DNA of 64,000 nucleotides from Anthonomus grandis grandis (GCF_022605725.1 NC_065567.1:39783127-39847126), one strand, 5' to 3'. Numbered from the stretch's first letter, positions 21,640 through 34,015 are shown. Numbers and translations: made by a program. Notes: generated by a model from the sequence alone, not told the origin.

Positions 21640-23180
21640 AGATATTACACTAGCTTTTCTGGCTGTTAAGGCGCACGCAGGTGGGCATTGGACTTGTGTC
21701 AACTGGTTTGATGAAAAGTGTAACATTATCAGAGAAAGCCAACGCTTTTTGCACGGACTCTATAACGAAAGTCCGACTGAACGTTTACAGAATTGAAACA
21801 ATTTAAAAAATAATACAAATTATCTAACTACAAACTTCTAAATAAAACGAGAAGCTTTCTGTCACAAAGGCATTTTTCCCGAATATCTTAAAGTTGCAAA
21901 GGTCATACGGATACGTAAAAAAAGTTCTATAAATAGATCCCGAGAATTATCATCTAATTTCTTTAGTCTCAATTTTTGGTAAATACTTTGAGACCTTGAC
22001 GGAAGAGTTAAATTGAATGTTATTTTGAAGAGAAATCATTTATTCTATGTTAGAAATCATGGGTTGAGACATAAACACCTAACGGATACAGCAGTCAGAT
22101 TTTTTTAAGGTTTTGAGTGCCGGTTTCATTTTCAGACAACATTTTGTGATTTGTCTAGATTGAGATTTGTTTAGCATAATATGCTCTAAAACCTTGTTTA
22201 TTATGGATTTGACAACTCAAGTATTAACTTGCTCCTACTAAACAAACATGCCTCAATATGTATAATTTAAGAGTAGTAGGTCTTAGAATTTGTTTGTGAT
22301 TCATGTCGTACCATAGGGTTCTGTTTTTGAGTACATTCTCATTCTACTGTGTATTAATTATCTTTCCAGCTATCATCCTGGATCTATATTTTATCTTTAT
22401 GCTGATGACACAATATCCTTGATTAGTGATGGTAGCCTATCCAGCCTAGGTACTACAGCTGAGCAGTCATGCAGTGACCAGAGTAAGTGGGCAATATCAA
22501 ATCAATTAAGATTAAATGACAACAAAACCAAAAAGAAAATCTTTTCCCTTAGACATTGAAGTCATGGTCAACAAATGATGGATGAAGCTGTAATTTTCCA
22601 TTGTGGCACTCTGGATTCGGGATTGACCTGGCGGTGGCATATTAAGTAACTGTCGTACCTATATCCCCTATTTATCAGGGTAAATCTTGAGAGGTTTATG
22701 AGTCATGCTAATATTCATTCACTCTCCAATACCAGGAACAATCGCTCCGCGATATCAGAAGATTTACAAATCCCGTAATCATACATCGTTATTATGGAGA
22801 ACAAATTTTCAGTGTGTTGCCTGTGTTTATTAAGAATCGCCTCTTAATGCATTTAAGGTTAAGATTAAGGACGACCTATTTAATAATGCCTTTTACTCAT
22901 TGGAGGAGTATCTTTGGTCAAACTTTGCTGACCTCCTGCAATCTGAATATATTATGCTTTATGTTGTGTGTTATTTTTAGTTGCATGTTATTTTTGACTA
23001 ATTTTAGGCATTAATCATTCGTTTTATTGCATTTTCTAGGTATCTGTATTTGCCATTTATTTTTCTTAACTTGGGTAAGAGTAATTTACTTTTTGACACT
23101 CATACATTAGAAATAAGTAATATATCGACGAGGCCGAGATATTGATTGCATTAATAAAGTTACAAGTTAAAAAGAAAACG
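21640..23180 (+). pseudogene. Decayed non-LTR retrotransposon, 3' part of ORF2
   Basis: Plus-strand pieces: WFDEKCNIIRESQRFLHGLY near 21700 (linker between endonuclease and RT), HKGIFPEYLKVAKVIRI near 21870, LYADDTISLIS near 22390 (YADD box intact) followed by QLRLNDNKTKKKIF, and the C-terminal IKNRLLMHLRLRLR region at about 22830. An AATAAA lies near 23154 before the probable 3' end at about 23180. Box A is unreadable. Many frameshifts. Confidence 0.75.
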
Positions 23181-23591
23181 ATAGCATTTCTCCTACTCCC
23201 CCTCTACTATTTATTTAATACTAAATTATAGTTTGAATTATATCCGATGTATCTGTAGTACATGCTCGAGTGACATCAAATTGAAATATTTGTTTAAATT
23301 TTTGAAAAAATACACTACAAGCCTCTAAAATGAAGGTTTTTAATAAGATTTCTTAAATCAAATCATTTATAAAAAAAGGAAATAATAAATAAGCCCATAA
23401 AAATGTTAATTGGCAATGTTTGACAGTGAATTTTTACATCTTTCTATTATCCTGACTTAAAAGAAATATATATATTTAATAAAATTTTTGAATTATAGTA
23501 AGGTATTAAAATTCAATAATGTCAATAATAAAATGATGTACCTAGTTTCGCGTTAACGCGATTTGTTCAATTTAAGGTGTATCAAAAATTA

Positions 23592-23627
23592 TAGGATAAT
23601 AGGATAATAGGATAATAGGATAATAGG
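23592..23627. repeat. 8-bp tandem repeat, about 4.5 copies
   Basis: The unit AGGATAAT is repeated without change. Confidence 0.95.
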
Positions 23628-25181
23628 TTATCATATTAATTTAAAATTAAACATAAATTTGGTAATTCAAAAATATGACAATTTTATAGATACAAATATC
23701 TAACTACTGTTTCTAGCAGTATCTTCTATCCATAAAATTAATATTATCTTCTCTTTGGCAAGCATTTATCCAAATTTTGAAATCTTAATTTTTTTTTTCG
23801 ATAATATTCGATGATACGAAAAATATTTTATCCTGTTTTAACATTATTTGAAAAAGTCTTCTTGAACAAATATTAAGTATATCAAAATTTGGCAAATGAA
23901 TAGTAATCTTTTTTACTATCACAATCAATCTTCAAATCCGACATCCACTAAATTTGTTTTAACGACACACAATGTACCGACAATGTTTTTTTCAACTTCT
24001 TTTTTTCAGTATTTTATATAATGTCTGTTCCTGAAATAAGTATTTAGCAAAATATCGTTTACTTCTAAATAGTAGACTTTCCTATTTTTGCAGGATCAGA
24101 TATATTATTATTAGTATAATATTAACATAATCCTATTATACACGTATGATTCGGAAATAATATAATAACTCACAAAATCCCCTAGTAAGATTTTTTTTCT
24201 AAAATCTTCAAATAAATATCGACTTCTGAGGATCGATAATCTGATCAAGTGACTCTTCTAAGTTCAAAGGTTGACACTTTTTCTTCTTACAAATTTATGT
24301 TTCTTTTTATATTGTGAAAATGTTATTCTGAAAATGTTATGCTGTTGGTTTCTTATGCCTAAAAATATTATAAGGTTTATATAAAATTAAACTACATACA
24401 TACTAGGACATTATTACAACCTTTCGTATCTGCACCATGATGGTACCATGACCGTTGCCTCATATTTACATCATGTTTTATCTAATCATTTTATCTAAAA
24501 CATAAGTGCAAGTTTTCCCAAAAAAAAATGAAGTTTTAATGACTGATTAATTCAAAAAATTTAAGACCTACTTTACATTGTTTATTGTGATGGCCAATAT
24601 GTAAAACGTCCTTACTTTTAACTCGCGTAGTGGTTAATATTACTATACAATTCCCATTATACTTATATTTATTACATCATCATTGTGCATATGCTTCGTT
24701 TATTTATTATAAACTGTCTTAAGTAGCAATATTCGCTTGTATCTGAATACTAGTAATATTACATTATTTAGTCATAGGTTTTGTAGTATATCTGTATACG
24801 TGAATTCACAATATGGGGCTTTCATTCGAGCACTAGATGCCATTAAAATTAATAAAATTATTGATTGTAAAACAGTAAAAATTGTTGAATCGCAAAAAAA
24901 AATATTTTTACACACCGATATTACGTCAGTACTAAAAATTATATTTAGGCTATTACTTTTTTATTGGCCAACATAAAAGTTGCTCAAAAATAAATAAATA
25001 AATCTAACTAAAAAAAATCCTACTCACTTGCAGTATCTTAGCTCAGAAATATTTTAACGGCTGAAAAATTGCGATAATAAATAGCATTTGTTTTGATAGG
25101 GTTGGTGCGCAATTACCAAACTTCTGGTTCTGTCTGAAAAATATGTTTTATAATTAATCACCGATCAATAAAAAAGTAATC

Positions 25182-25213
25182 ATAATAATAATAATAATTA
25201 TTATTATTATTAG
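25182..25213. repeat. (AAT)n/(ATT)n mirror-joined microsatellite
   Basis: A run of AAT units turns directly into ATT units, making a palindrome of about 32 bp with no loop. Confidence 0.9.
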
Positions 25214-25479
25214 CGGATGGGTGCCTTAAACTAAAATGATGAAATTACTTTTAACGGCAATAACTAGGGTGAACACTTTTTTAGAACGAAATATTAAAAG
25301 TTGCAATAAAACATAAACAATTTATTTGTTTTTTTAATTTAATAGAAATTCAATATTTTTTTTATTTTTAGTAGATAACAATACAGTCTGCTTCTAAATT
25401 CTTTATGTTTTGATGCTGTATTTCATAAATAATGGGACTTAAATAAGACGTCCTCAAAATAAGAAATACAATCCAATCG

Positions 25480-25950
25480 GTTTCAATCAGGATCATTGTA
25501 GCCATTCAACCAAACTAAATATTTAGTCACAAATATTTACTGGCTGAACATTTTCAAAAAGTGTTAGAAGGTACTGAGGTGGAGCTCCATATTGTATAAG
25601 CGCGTGTATGAACAAAGTAAATAAGTTCTTTTCACGAAATTGTACTTTCTAATAAAATGTTTATTTGATGCGCTGGACATCTAGTTGTTTTATTAGATTT
25701 TCTTCTATTAGTGGATCCATTACTTCTTTAAACATATTTAAATAAAGTTTACCAGTATTTTTCAATAATTATAGATCCAATATTAATAATTCAAACAATA
25801 CCTGCCGAAAAGTTCATCTTCTCTGCATTATCTATAGGAACTTCTCTAATTGGATTTATATCGGGCTAGTTAAGGCAATTTTGCACATGCTCATTAGGAG
25901 AAAATGTAGAGCCAATGTAGCACAATCAATCAAACTTTTATAGTAATCAA
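25480..25950 (-). pseudogene. Tc1/mariner-superfamily transposase relic
   Basis: Minus-strand pieces NFSAGIVGIINIGSIIIE, KLYLNMFKEVMDPLIEENLI and HALIQYGAPPQYLLTLF resemble, in order, the NVWAGILGGSIVGPF, EMYRDFLENAVYPRIVEI and QQDGAPPHYAAGV parts of the intact transposase at 43104-44189. The catalytic Asp of QQDGAPPH has become Tyr. It is an old relative of that family. Confidence 0.6.
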
Positions 25951-27974
25951 AACTTTTATAACAATCGCTGTTGTGAAAAAAAAATTATAGTTTATATGGG
26001 TAAAATTAATTTGATTCATGCCTAAAACCATCGCCATTTAAAAAAAGTCGATTTTTATTTTATTTCTGTTCTTGTTTGCAGCAGAGTTTTCCTAAACTTA
26101 AACTACTAATTCGAATACGTGTTTATAATTTAAATTTATTTCAGAATATCTTTCATTAAACAATGCTGAACAGTTTGTCTTAAAATCTTTTTAAATCTTA
26201 ATATTTTAATTTTGCCTTCACTAGTGAACACAAAACTATCAAATAATCGCACAAATAATTAAATTATGCTAATGCAGTGTAAACTTGTATGTTTATGTGG
26301 ATTATCTTATCATCTATTTCTACCTGAAGCGACAAAAAAAATAAAAATATAAACCCCGGTTGAACGCATGTTAAGAATTCTAAAACGTACCTACGGCGGA
26401 ACCCGCAGATTCATTGAAATTTTCTTGAAATATTTAAGGGGCGTTTAATACACATGTGGTCTTATTGATTTTTTTTACTTTAAGTAAAATGGGGATTCAC
26501 ACATGTTGAGATTATGTAACATTTGTTTTGTGGTATTAAGTATAGTTTGACTATGGCCTGTAACTCACAATAGATAAGGTGGAGTAGTCCATTGATATTA
26601 CGGCATTCGTTGACTTGTTCTAATTATTTCTTCAAGTGTTTGTGTATGCAAATGTTTCTTTTGGTGGTATTTAAAAATGAATAAATTCAAGCGTAGTTTC
26701 CAGTGCATTCTTTCAATACATTGATAGCTTTTCTATTGGCATCTAAACTATATATAGATCTATTGGAATAGTTAAAAAAAGTGCGAGTTTTCTAACCACT
26801 TCTTGCCTTCATTTTTTGCACTGTTTCTGAACTCGATTTTTAATAAAAAGGTGCCTTCCTGGTAAGTTTGTCTGGTAAGTCTAAAAAACGAAAACAGGAT
26901 GAACAACAATGATATCAGGTCTTCAGATTTATTCCAACATTTTCCGTACGTGAGTAGTTGGTTCCAAGTTTGTTGTTTTATTTATAGGCGTAACTCTGGT
27001 AGTTTCCATACGCAAGTTGTTAGCTACACCTATCTGACTAGGTGGTGCGCCATTATGAGCTTTTCAGGACAAGTATAAATAAGAAGATGATCTCTCATCA
27101 TCTTCAAGGTGAGAGATCAGGTATCGCTGTCTTCCTGTAAGCGCAGCAATAAATATTCTGCATCTAACATCAGCAATAACCTAAAATTAAGGACTGTATA
27201 CGAAAGTGTTAATTAGACAAGCTATCATCCCTGCCTGGATGGAAGAAAGGAGCAAATTAATTCCTGTCTCTATTCAACTGCAATAGTGAGACCGCACTGA
27301 TGGCTACCTTCCAACTTAACTGACAACCTATCATATAACTTTTCTACGCTTAAGAAACTCATTCCCTAGTAATGGCATGGGAGGTGATACGCGATACCGA
27401 TGATCGTCTCGCGAGTGCCAACATTAATTTCCCGTACTTCCTCTCGTCATTATTTAAGAAAGCTAATCAAATTCAAGAGCACAGGAACGGTGAACATATT
27501 AGTGACAGCAACTTTATTTATTCCTTAAAACTGGAAGTAAAGTGAACGTTTTTCGGTGTTGATCGACCCTAGGATATTTATAGATTTCGTCTTTTTCCAA
27601 GTGAAGATGTATACTTTCATTAGTAAGATACTCGTTGTCGGGCTGGTCTCGGCGTCTTCCTTTATGAATTTTTAGGGGGCCATATTAATTCAATCCAGCT
27701 GATCATCATAATGATGTCCCGAATATACTTTTACACCAATTTCAAATATTATTGCAAATCTCAGCCGCTCGTCGCGAGTTTACGATCGTCCATATAGTAC
27801 TTGGGCGGACCACATCGCTAATTTCAATATGTCTTTTACCTTTATTAAAGTGTATCTAATATTTCTGTTGGAATTATATTATCTATCATTATATATTATC
27901 TAAAATTTTGGTATTTAAATTCTCTCTGGTACAACCTCTGTCTTATAAAGAATTCAAATTTATTTCATTGTTTA
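25951..27974. other. Unassigned DNA, second half GC-richer
   Basis: 26900-27850 is richer in G+C and may be an old LTR element or gene relic. One plus-strand frame from about 27372 (MAWEVIRDTDDRLASANI) is open for some 58 codons. I could not identify it. A nested fold-back lies at 27083-27119. Confidence 0.35.
27083..27119. repeat. Two interlocked short inverted repeats
   Basis: GAAGATGAT at 27083-27091 pairs with 27097-27105, and TGATCTCTCA at 27088-27097 pairs with 27110-27119. The two stems are mutually exclusive. Confidence 0.85.
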
Positions 27975-28020
27975 CAGGGCACACCAGCCAGCTGTCCGTG
28001 TGGCTGGCTGGTATGCCCTG
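27975..28020. repeat. GC-rich stem-loop next to the AATAAC repeat
   Basis: Eighteen-base arms (CAGGGCACACCAGCCAGC and its near reverse complement) pair with one mismatch around a 10-nt loop. Its position just before a long repeat tail suggests the 3' end of a small retroelement, but no coding sequence is attached. Confidence 0.7.
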
Positions 28021-28038
28021 ATGCTAGTGCAGAGATTA

Positions 28039-28231
28039 ATAATAACAATAACAATAACAATAACAATAACAATAACAATAACAATAACAATAACAATAAC
28101 AATAACAATAACAATAACAATAACAATAACAATAACAATAACAATAACAATAACAATAACAATAACAATAACAATAACAATAACAATAACAATAACAATA
28201 ACAATAACAATAATAATAATAATAATAATAA
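28039..28231. repeat. (AATAAC)n then (AAT)n microsatellite
   Basis: About 29 almost perfect 6-bp units followed by about eight AAT units. Open frames on both strands through it (IT, YC and poly-Leu repeats) are artefacts. The tract ends exactly where the R4-like fragment begins. Confidence 0.95.
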
Positions 28232-28935
28232 GAGGGTTTCTTGTGGCGATTGAAGACCAAGTAATATCAACAAGAAAGTAAACAATTTAAAGTTTGTCGT
28301 AGGTGACGCGACGGTACAAAGTGACAGATGTAGGTATACATCTGTCACTTTGTACAGTATGTGAGACAACGGAGTTCATTCAGCATGCCACCGGTGGATG
28401 TCAAACTTTTGCATCAACAGAATATAAAGAATGGCATGATTTAGTTGTAAAGATACTACAATCGCAAAAAAAGTAAACCTTTTATCAGCAGCCAAGATAC
28501 CATATTACAACTATAAGTAAAGCACGGGGATCTAGAACACCAAATAGGAAATGAGAGAAGTGCCGACAGTTCCTATTATTATGTCAACAGCAGGGGTAAT
28601 ACCAAAGAGCCTGATCGAAAACATATAACTACTCAACCTTAAGGAAAGCATCTATAGGCAAATGCAGAAGTCGACGCTATATATATACACATCTTGAATC
28701 GTCAGAAAGTCCATTGGAAACGCAGATAACGCCAACTAGTTCAAGAAACATAATTATATAATTTTAGGTTAGTTTATTATGTGTAAATAAAGGTAAAAAA
28801 CGGAGTCCGATAATCTGGAAAGGACTTTATCAGACCTTCATCCTTCTGATATCTGGAATAAAAGTGAATGTTTCCCTCTCCCCAGGGGGGAATGCGATTG
28901 CCGTTTGTCATGAAATTTTCATAATAATAATAATG
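28232..28935 (+). pseudogene. R2/R4-type non-LTR element, C-terminal fragment and 3' end
   Basis: Plus-strand frames read RGFLVAIEDQVISTRK, then (after a fold-back) LCTVCETTEFIQHATGGCQT and FASTEYKEWHDLVVKIL, the zinc-finger/His-Cys region of elements with a restriction-like endonuclease. Later comes STAGVIPKSLIENI, their conserved C-terminal motif. The endonuclease catalytic part between them is lost or scrambled. The 3' UTR ends in (ATA)n near 28932. A related relic lies on the minus strand at 47100-48930. Confidence 0.65.
28314..28355. repeat. Perfect 19-bp inverted repeat, 4-nt loop
   Basis: Arms at 28314-28332 and 28337-28355 are exact reverse complements around GGTA. It splits the zinc-finger coding region of the R4-like fragment. 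Confidence 0.95.
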
Positions 28936-29405
28936 AATCAGTTTATGTACAAAAATTGAAAAATATTACAAAATAATTAATTTAATTTACCAGTAAACAA
29001 ACAATAATCATAAAAGTAATAGTATACTACTTGTACGTGATATGGTAATGTTACACTTAAGTTACTACACTTGTGTGTAGTAACTTAAGTGTAACATTAT
29101 CATAGTGGTGTTTAATGATAATATAACATTTAAGCTAATATAAAATAATAATAAACGTATAATAATAATAAAGAATAATAATAATAATTGTTTGTTTGTC
29201 TATTGGGTCGTAGCTACAGGTAATTTAGATTTTGACGAGTTCAGCATTTAATGTCTCTTTTCCGGATGTCGGTATATGTTTTGTTCAGTAGTTTAAAAAA
29301 ATAATAATAATAAATTATTTTCTGAGATTTGCAATCCCTTAGTATAGTCACCCTATGTATTATTTATTAAATTATTAAACATTTCTCTGCCCATCTGCTG
29401 TATCC
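28936..29405. other. AT-rich DNA with AAT repeats
   Basis: Short AAT runs and the palindrome at 29041-29104. Nothing coding. Confidence 0.5.
29041..29104. repeat. 30-bp inverted repeat, 4-nt loop
   Basis: The inner 25 bases of each arm (29046-29070 and 29075-29099) are perfect reverse complements around TTGT. After one mismatch four more pairs form. Confidence 0.95.
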
Positions 29406-29409
29406 AATT

Positions 29410-30560
29410 TCTAACATACATTTAAAAATTTTTATTTTTTAATTTATCTCTAATATTGCAAGGAACACTGTTAAAGATTTGTGAAATGTAATGCCTACTG
29501 TATCGCTGACCAATAGTTTTTGCACTATGGGGTACTATTGCATTCTGATTTTCAGCTCGAGTTGCATAGGAATAAACTATATTTTCAACAAAGATAGCTT
29601 CTTTATACAGGATCATTAGCAATTTCTGCACATATAATTGCCGTAAATCAAATGTTTCAGCAATGGTAAAAAACTGATTGGAAGGAAAATGTTTATTTTT
29701 ATAATATATAATTTTTATCCATTTCTGGAAAACTTCTGGAAAACTTTAAGAAAACGGATATGACAGTTTCTTAGCACACCCTATCCACTAAGTCCATAGG
29801 TTAAGTGCAGTAATGTACTAAAGCAAAATATAAAGTTTTCAAATGTTCTACATCCAAAAATTCTTTAAGTGGTTTAAGTTTAAACAAAAGATTTCTCACT
29901 TTTTTTGTCACTCCAGATGTGTGTATATCCCATTAAAGTGTCCGTCTAATGCTACGCCCAAATATCTCATTGTATCTGCTTCTGATACTAAAATGTCTAT
30001 GTCTACCTTAAAAGGTCGCATTTTTGGCAAATTGCTTGCATAAGATGTAAATGCTAAGTATTTTGTTTTATATATATTTAAAGACAGTTCGTTTATTTGA
30101 AGCCAATTCACAATTTTTCTAAAATGTTTTTTACCCTTAATTTTTATAGAGTGCCATGAATCACCAGAGCAAACTATAGCAGTATCATCTGCCTAGCTTT
30201 TTATTGTCCCAAAGTACTCATTTTAAGTAAGTCGTTGACATATAGAATAAACAATAAAGATCCACGTACAGTGCCTTGAGGTAATTCGCAAGTTATTTTT
30301 TTGAAGGTACTTTTTACATCATTTATTCTCACAAAATGTTTTCTATTACTCAAGTAACTTTTAATCAGTTTATAAGCCATACTCCTAATTCCATAAGAAT
30401 AGAGTCTTTTCAACAAAACATCGTAGTCGACAATATCGAATATTTTCGCGAGATCAACAAATATGCACAGTGATGGCTTTGATTTATCCAAGTTGTCGTA
30501 TAGGTAATTTGTTAACTGGAGAATAGCATTTTCCATTAATATATTTTCTCCAGATCCAGC
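29410..30560 (-). pseudogene. Non-LTR retrotransposon RT relic
   Basis: Minus-strand pieces: LCIFVDLAKIFDIVDYDVLL (box A; DLSKAFD has become DLAKIFD) and CELPQGTVRGSLLFILYVND at 30201-30536. ADDTAIVCSGDSWHSIK follows near 30190 in another frame (catalytic ADD kept). ELSLNIYKTKYLAF and YLGVALDGHF lie at 29908-30111, and a C-terminal piece at 29422-29631 (TIGQRYSRHYISQIFNSVP). It is 5'-truncated and frameshifted. By its sequence it is a relative of the relic at 38660-40080. Confidence 0.8.
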
Positions 30561-30955
30561 TGTTTATCTGAAAAAACGAAGAAACTGAATACCTTTATCA
30601 TAATCCCATAGAGCTTTTTTTTATTTTCATTTTCACTACGCTCTTTTCATACACCCATTTTATTCATTTTATGCCTTCTTGAAGGGTGTAAAATCTAACA
30701 CCAAATAAGGTAAGCACAACAGGTTAAGTTGAATTGATGACTATTACAGACCACGTTAGTAATAATTTTGACTTACTGAGGATGGTAATATTATCAGTAT
30801 AGAAACCGGATCAACTAGAGTGGTGTTTAAAATATTCGTAAAATTTCTTTGTTTACCAGAAGTAAAAAGGGAAATTAATCTTATTGGTTTTAAATGCTGT
30901 ACGACGTTAGTGGGGTGACTTATAAGATGAAACCTTGTTCCTTTTAATACCTACT
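30561..30955. other. Unassigned DNA, possibly the left part of the transposon relic that follows
   Basis: A faint resemblance to the TIR of the intact element (TTCTTGAAGGGTGTAAAAT near 30677) was noted but is too weak to define an end. Confidence 0.3.
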
Positions 30956-30959
30956 ATCT

Positions 30960-31975
30960 TAAAAACTTAAAAAGTAGCAGAAAGAGTTGAAATAATTGAA
31001 ACATTTTATAGAGATAATAAATGTGTTAATAGAACGGCAGAATTACTTAACGAACGACATGAGAATAGTAGGGTGCAACGCAAGTATGTACCGGAACTTG
31101 TTTCTAAATTTCGAGAAACTGGATCAGTGTCCAATTGCAAATGCAATATTAAAAATCCCATAAGGAATGGATGTATGGGGCACGTTAATGGAAATCCTAC
31201 GTTAAGTATTCAATTAAGTCAATTAAAAACTGTAACAGGTGTTATTTGACGTATTATGCTCTCCAAATAACTCCAAAAGCTCATAGCTTTTATCAGTACG
31301 AAATACATCTTTTACAAGAATTGAATAAAAAAGGATTTGATCGGTGAGCATACTTTTGTGAAATTATAAGTAAACGAATTACTAACGATGCAAATTTTTT
31401 GTTTAATATGTGTTTCTCTGATACATGCTCTTTTTTATTAAAGAGTCTGGTGAATTGTGATAGCTACCAATATTGGTCCGATATTAGTTATCACAAAAAT
31501 TAAATGTTTGGGCTGGTATTATTTTCAATAATTTAGTCTTACCGGGGAATTTCACAGGTGAACTGTACTTAATGATACTTTAAGAGGCTATTGATTCAGA
31601 ATTAATAGCTATAATTAAAAATCAAAATGTTGAGGATAGGTTGAAGTTTCAGCGGGATGGTGGCCCATCACATATTCGGATTAGATGTTTCCAGCACAAT
31701 GAATTGGAAGAAGAGGTACTATTTAATGGCCTCCACGATTGCCAGATTTATCACCTCTAGGCTTTCTTTCTTTGTAGCCACTTAAAAAGCAAAATGTATG
31801 AGACTGAACCCATTTAGAAGAGTTACAGAACAGAATTGTCAACGAGTACCTTCAAATCACCTCTGAAGTATTGCAGAACATGCGGCAACGTTTTGAGCAT
31901 GGTCTGTATTATTGTATGGATAATAAATATGGCCAGGAGATTTCCAGCGATTATTATTATTCAAATTCTTTTTGA
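30960..31975 (+). pseudogene. Decayed relative of the intact transposase at 43104-44189
   Basis: Plus-strand frames read RVEIIETFYRDNKCVNRTAE and RKYVPELVSKFRETGSVSN (N-terminal helix-turn-helix), a damaged CFSDTCSFLL region, LNVWAGI-like and FQRDGGPSH-like pieces (second catalytic region) and NMRQRFEHGLYYCMDN near the C-terminus. The order and most residues follow the intact copy, with stops and frameshifts throughout. A matching right TIR piece survives at 34203-34348. Confidence 0.8.
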
Positions 31976-32683
31976 ATGTTTTTGTGCGGTCACATTTTGA
32001 GAGTCTATCCTAAGAAATTTGAAACTTCCTGTAGTATGTTAAATATTATTTTTCACAGTAAGTAGTACAAGATTTTTTTGGCAATTTCTTTCTTAAAAGA
32101 ACCCGTAATATTTTAATATAAAGTAATAGATTTTAAATTTTACCTTTTCATCTTTAAATGCGAAAACCTTAAAAAGTATTAACCCAAACTATATCTAACT
32201 ATCATTGTAAAGAGAATCAAAAGACTTTTTCAATGACATATCCACAGCCGACTTTACTCAAGCCGCGAAATGATAACATCGGCAACATGGCTTTCAGATC
32301 CATGGCATTCCAGTTCTTACCGGATTTAATGGGGATCGTTTGAATTCCTCTTTTAAATTTGAGTTTTTAAGTGAAATTTCGGAAAGGAAAGTGAATGTAG
32401 TTATTATTAAAAAACTTACGAAGTCTTGGTAACATCTCCCAGCTAGTTTCGGTGTGTTATATACCATAAAAACAGTGATAAATTGTTGACAAACACCTTG
32501 TTTGTAAACAGAAACAGGTGGAGCCGGCCGGCTTCTTAAGTGGATCATTGTGCTTTTTATCGATTTTCGACTTTATTTTACATATCAGTTTTAAGATTTT
32601 TATGTTGTGCTCTTATCTTTTGATTTTTGATTTTTTGTGAATATCTAGTGTTCGACTAAAACTAAAACGTAATGACAATTTAA
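31976..32683. other. Unassigned DNA
   Basis: No feature I can support. An 84-codon minus-strand frame at 32294-32548 is unrecognised. Confidence 0.4.
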
Positions 32684-32920
32684 CAAAAACGTAATGAACT
32701 TGCCAATGAAGCCTTTGAGCAACTTGATTTCATACCAAATTTTCAAGATCTTAGGAATAATTATTCCCAAAAATTTCTAATATCTGACCTGTTGAATGTA
32801 AAAATTGGGAATACAAAACTATATTTCTATACTTTAAACTTGAATGATGCTTGTATAAATATTATTAATCAAATATCAATAGATAGCGACATATATGTTA
32901 GTCTTTTTAAAAAACAATGA
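32684..32920 (+). other. Unrecognised 78-codon open frame without ATG start
   Basis: Open from 32684 to the TGA at 32918-32920. The translation (NELANEAFEQLDFIPNF, FLISDLLNVKIGNTKLYF, DACINIINQISIDSDIY) has protein-like composition rather than low complexity. No family was recognised. It could be a transposon or gene fragment, or chance. Confidence 0.3.
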
Positions 32921-33158
32921 GTTGTCCCAAAATGACCTAAAGTGAATTTTACCTTTCGAATTGAAATTAAGTAGGTGGTCTCAACTTTAAAATCTATTAA
33001 AAAAAATTGCCGAAAGAGCTATCCTTAACCAGCTCACCACATTCTGCAACAGACACGAAATAATCCCGGATGGTCAATTTGGCTTCAGATCAAAGCACTC
33101 CACCACCCATCAAACGACCCGGCTTGCCTTCCACATTCTCTCAGGAGCAAATCGTGGA

Positions 33159-33509
33159 TTGCACACCGGGGCTGTTTTCCTGGACATAAGCAAGGCTTTC
33201 GACAAGATGTGGCACGACGGTTTATTGCATAAACTAGTCGATGCCCGTTTTCCCGACTGCCTTGTAAAACTTGTCCACTCCTTCCTGACCAACCGATCCT
33301 TTCGTGTTTTTGCTGACGGTTTTGTATCCACTCCCCATCCAATAAGAGCAGGTGTTCCCCAAGGTTCCCCCCTGTCCCCCCTGCTATTTAATGTTTTTAT
33401 GCGCGATCTACCTCCGTCCCCACACAATACAATACTCCAATACGCGGACGACACCGCAATACTCACCACCTCTTTTCCAAAAGGAAAAGAGCACCCGCTG
33501 GCCATCTGA
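33159..33509 (+). pseudogene. Jockey-type RT catalytic segment
   Basis: Open segment covering box A to just after YADD, with both catalytic regions intact. The frame opens upstream (from about 33005) without a start codon, as expected of a 5'-truncated copy. Confidence 0.85.
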
Positions 33510-33529
33510 AATGGGGAACCACTAATCTC

Positions 33530-34015
33530 GGCTGGTTTGTCCAGGCCCGTTATCTAGGTATAATCTTCGATCGGAAGCTGACCTGGGAAAAACACGCCAA
33601 GGCCCAAGCTGGCAAGGCCAAAGGCCAGCTGTCGACCCTCTACTCCCTCCTCCATTCCAGAAATAAATTGTCACTTAAGACCAAGATCCGGATCTACCAA
33701 ACATACATCCGTCCAATCATAACCTACGCCTCCCCCACCTGGGCAGACATCCAGCCCTGCCACGTGCAGAGGCTCCAAGCAGTGGAAAACAGGGCTTTCC
33801 GGATTATGTCAGGCGCACCATGGTACGTGCGCAACACCACTATACTGCAAGATCTCCAAGCTCAACCCTTGGCAGACCACCTGACGAAACTAAAGGACAA
33901 GTACCTGACCACTGCTCTGGAGCACCGCAACCCCCTGATCCGGATCACTCATTCCACCCGAGCTCCCCCCAACGCCCCGTACCAGCTCCCCGGCGACACA
34001 CTAAGACGTGATTGA
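33530..34015 (+). pseudogene. Jockey-type ORF2 C-terminal segment
   Basis: Thumb and C-terminal region running to the natural stop, open from about 33535 (QARYLGIIFDRKLTW). A deletion separates it from the RT catalytic segment. Confidence 0.85.

Larger units (their letters stand above)
23181..25479. other. AT-rich DNA with simple repeats
   Basis: Apart from the minisatellite at 23592-23627 and the AAT/ATT palindrome at 25182-25213 I see nothing. A 79-codon frame at 24737-24976 starts with TTG, not ATG, and has no recognisable similarity. Confidence 0.45.

Noticed and set aside
23592..23627. Short regular repeat that could suggest a CRISPR array
   Set aside because: Contiguous 8-bp tandem repeat without spacers, in a eukaryotic genome.
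27965..28369. Long open frames on both strands (poly-Leu, IT and YC repeats)
   Set aside because: They are translations of the AATAAC/AAT microsatellite.
33110..33505. 131-codon minus-strand frame in the GC-rich element
   Set aside because: Antisense shadow of the jockey-type RT, whose motifs are clear on the plus strand.
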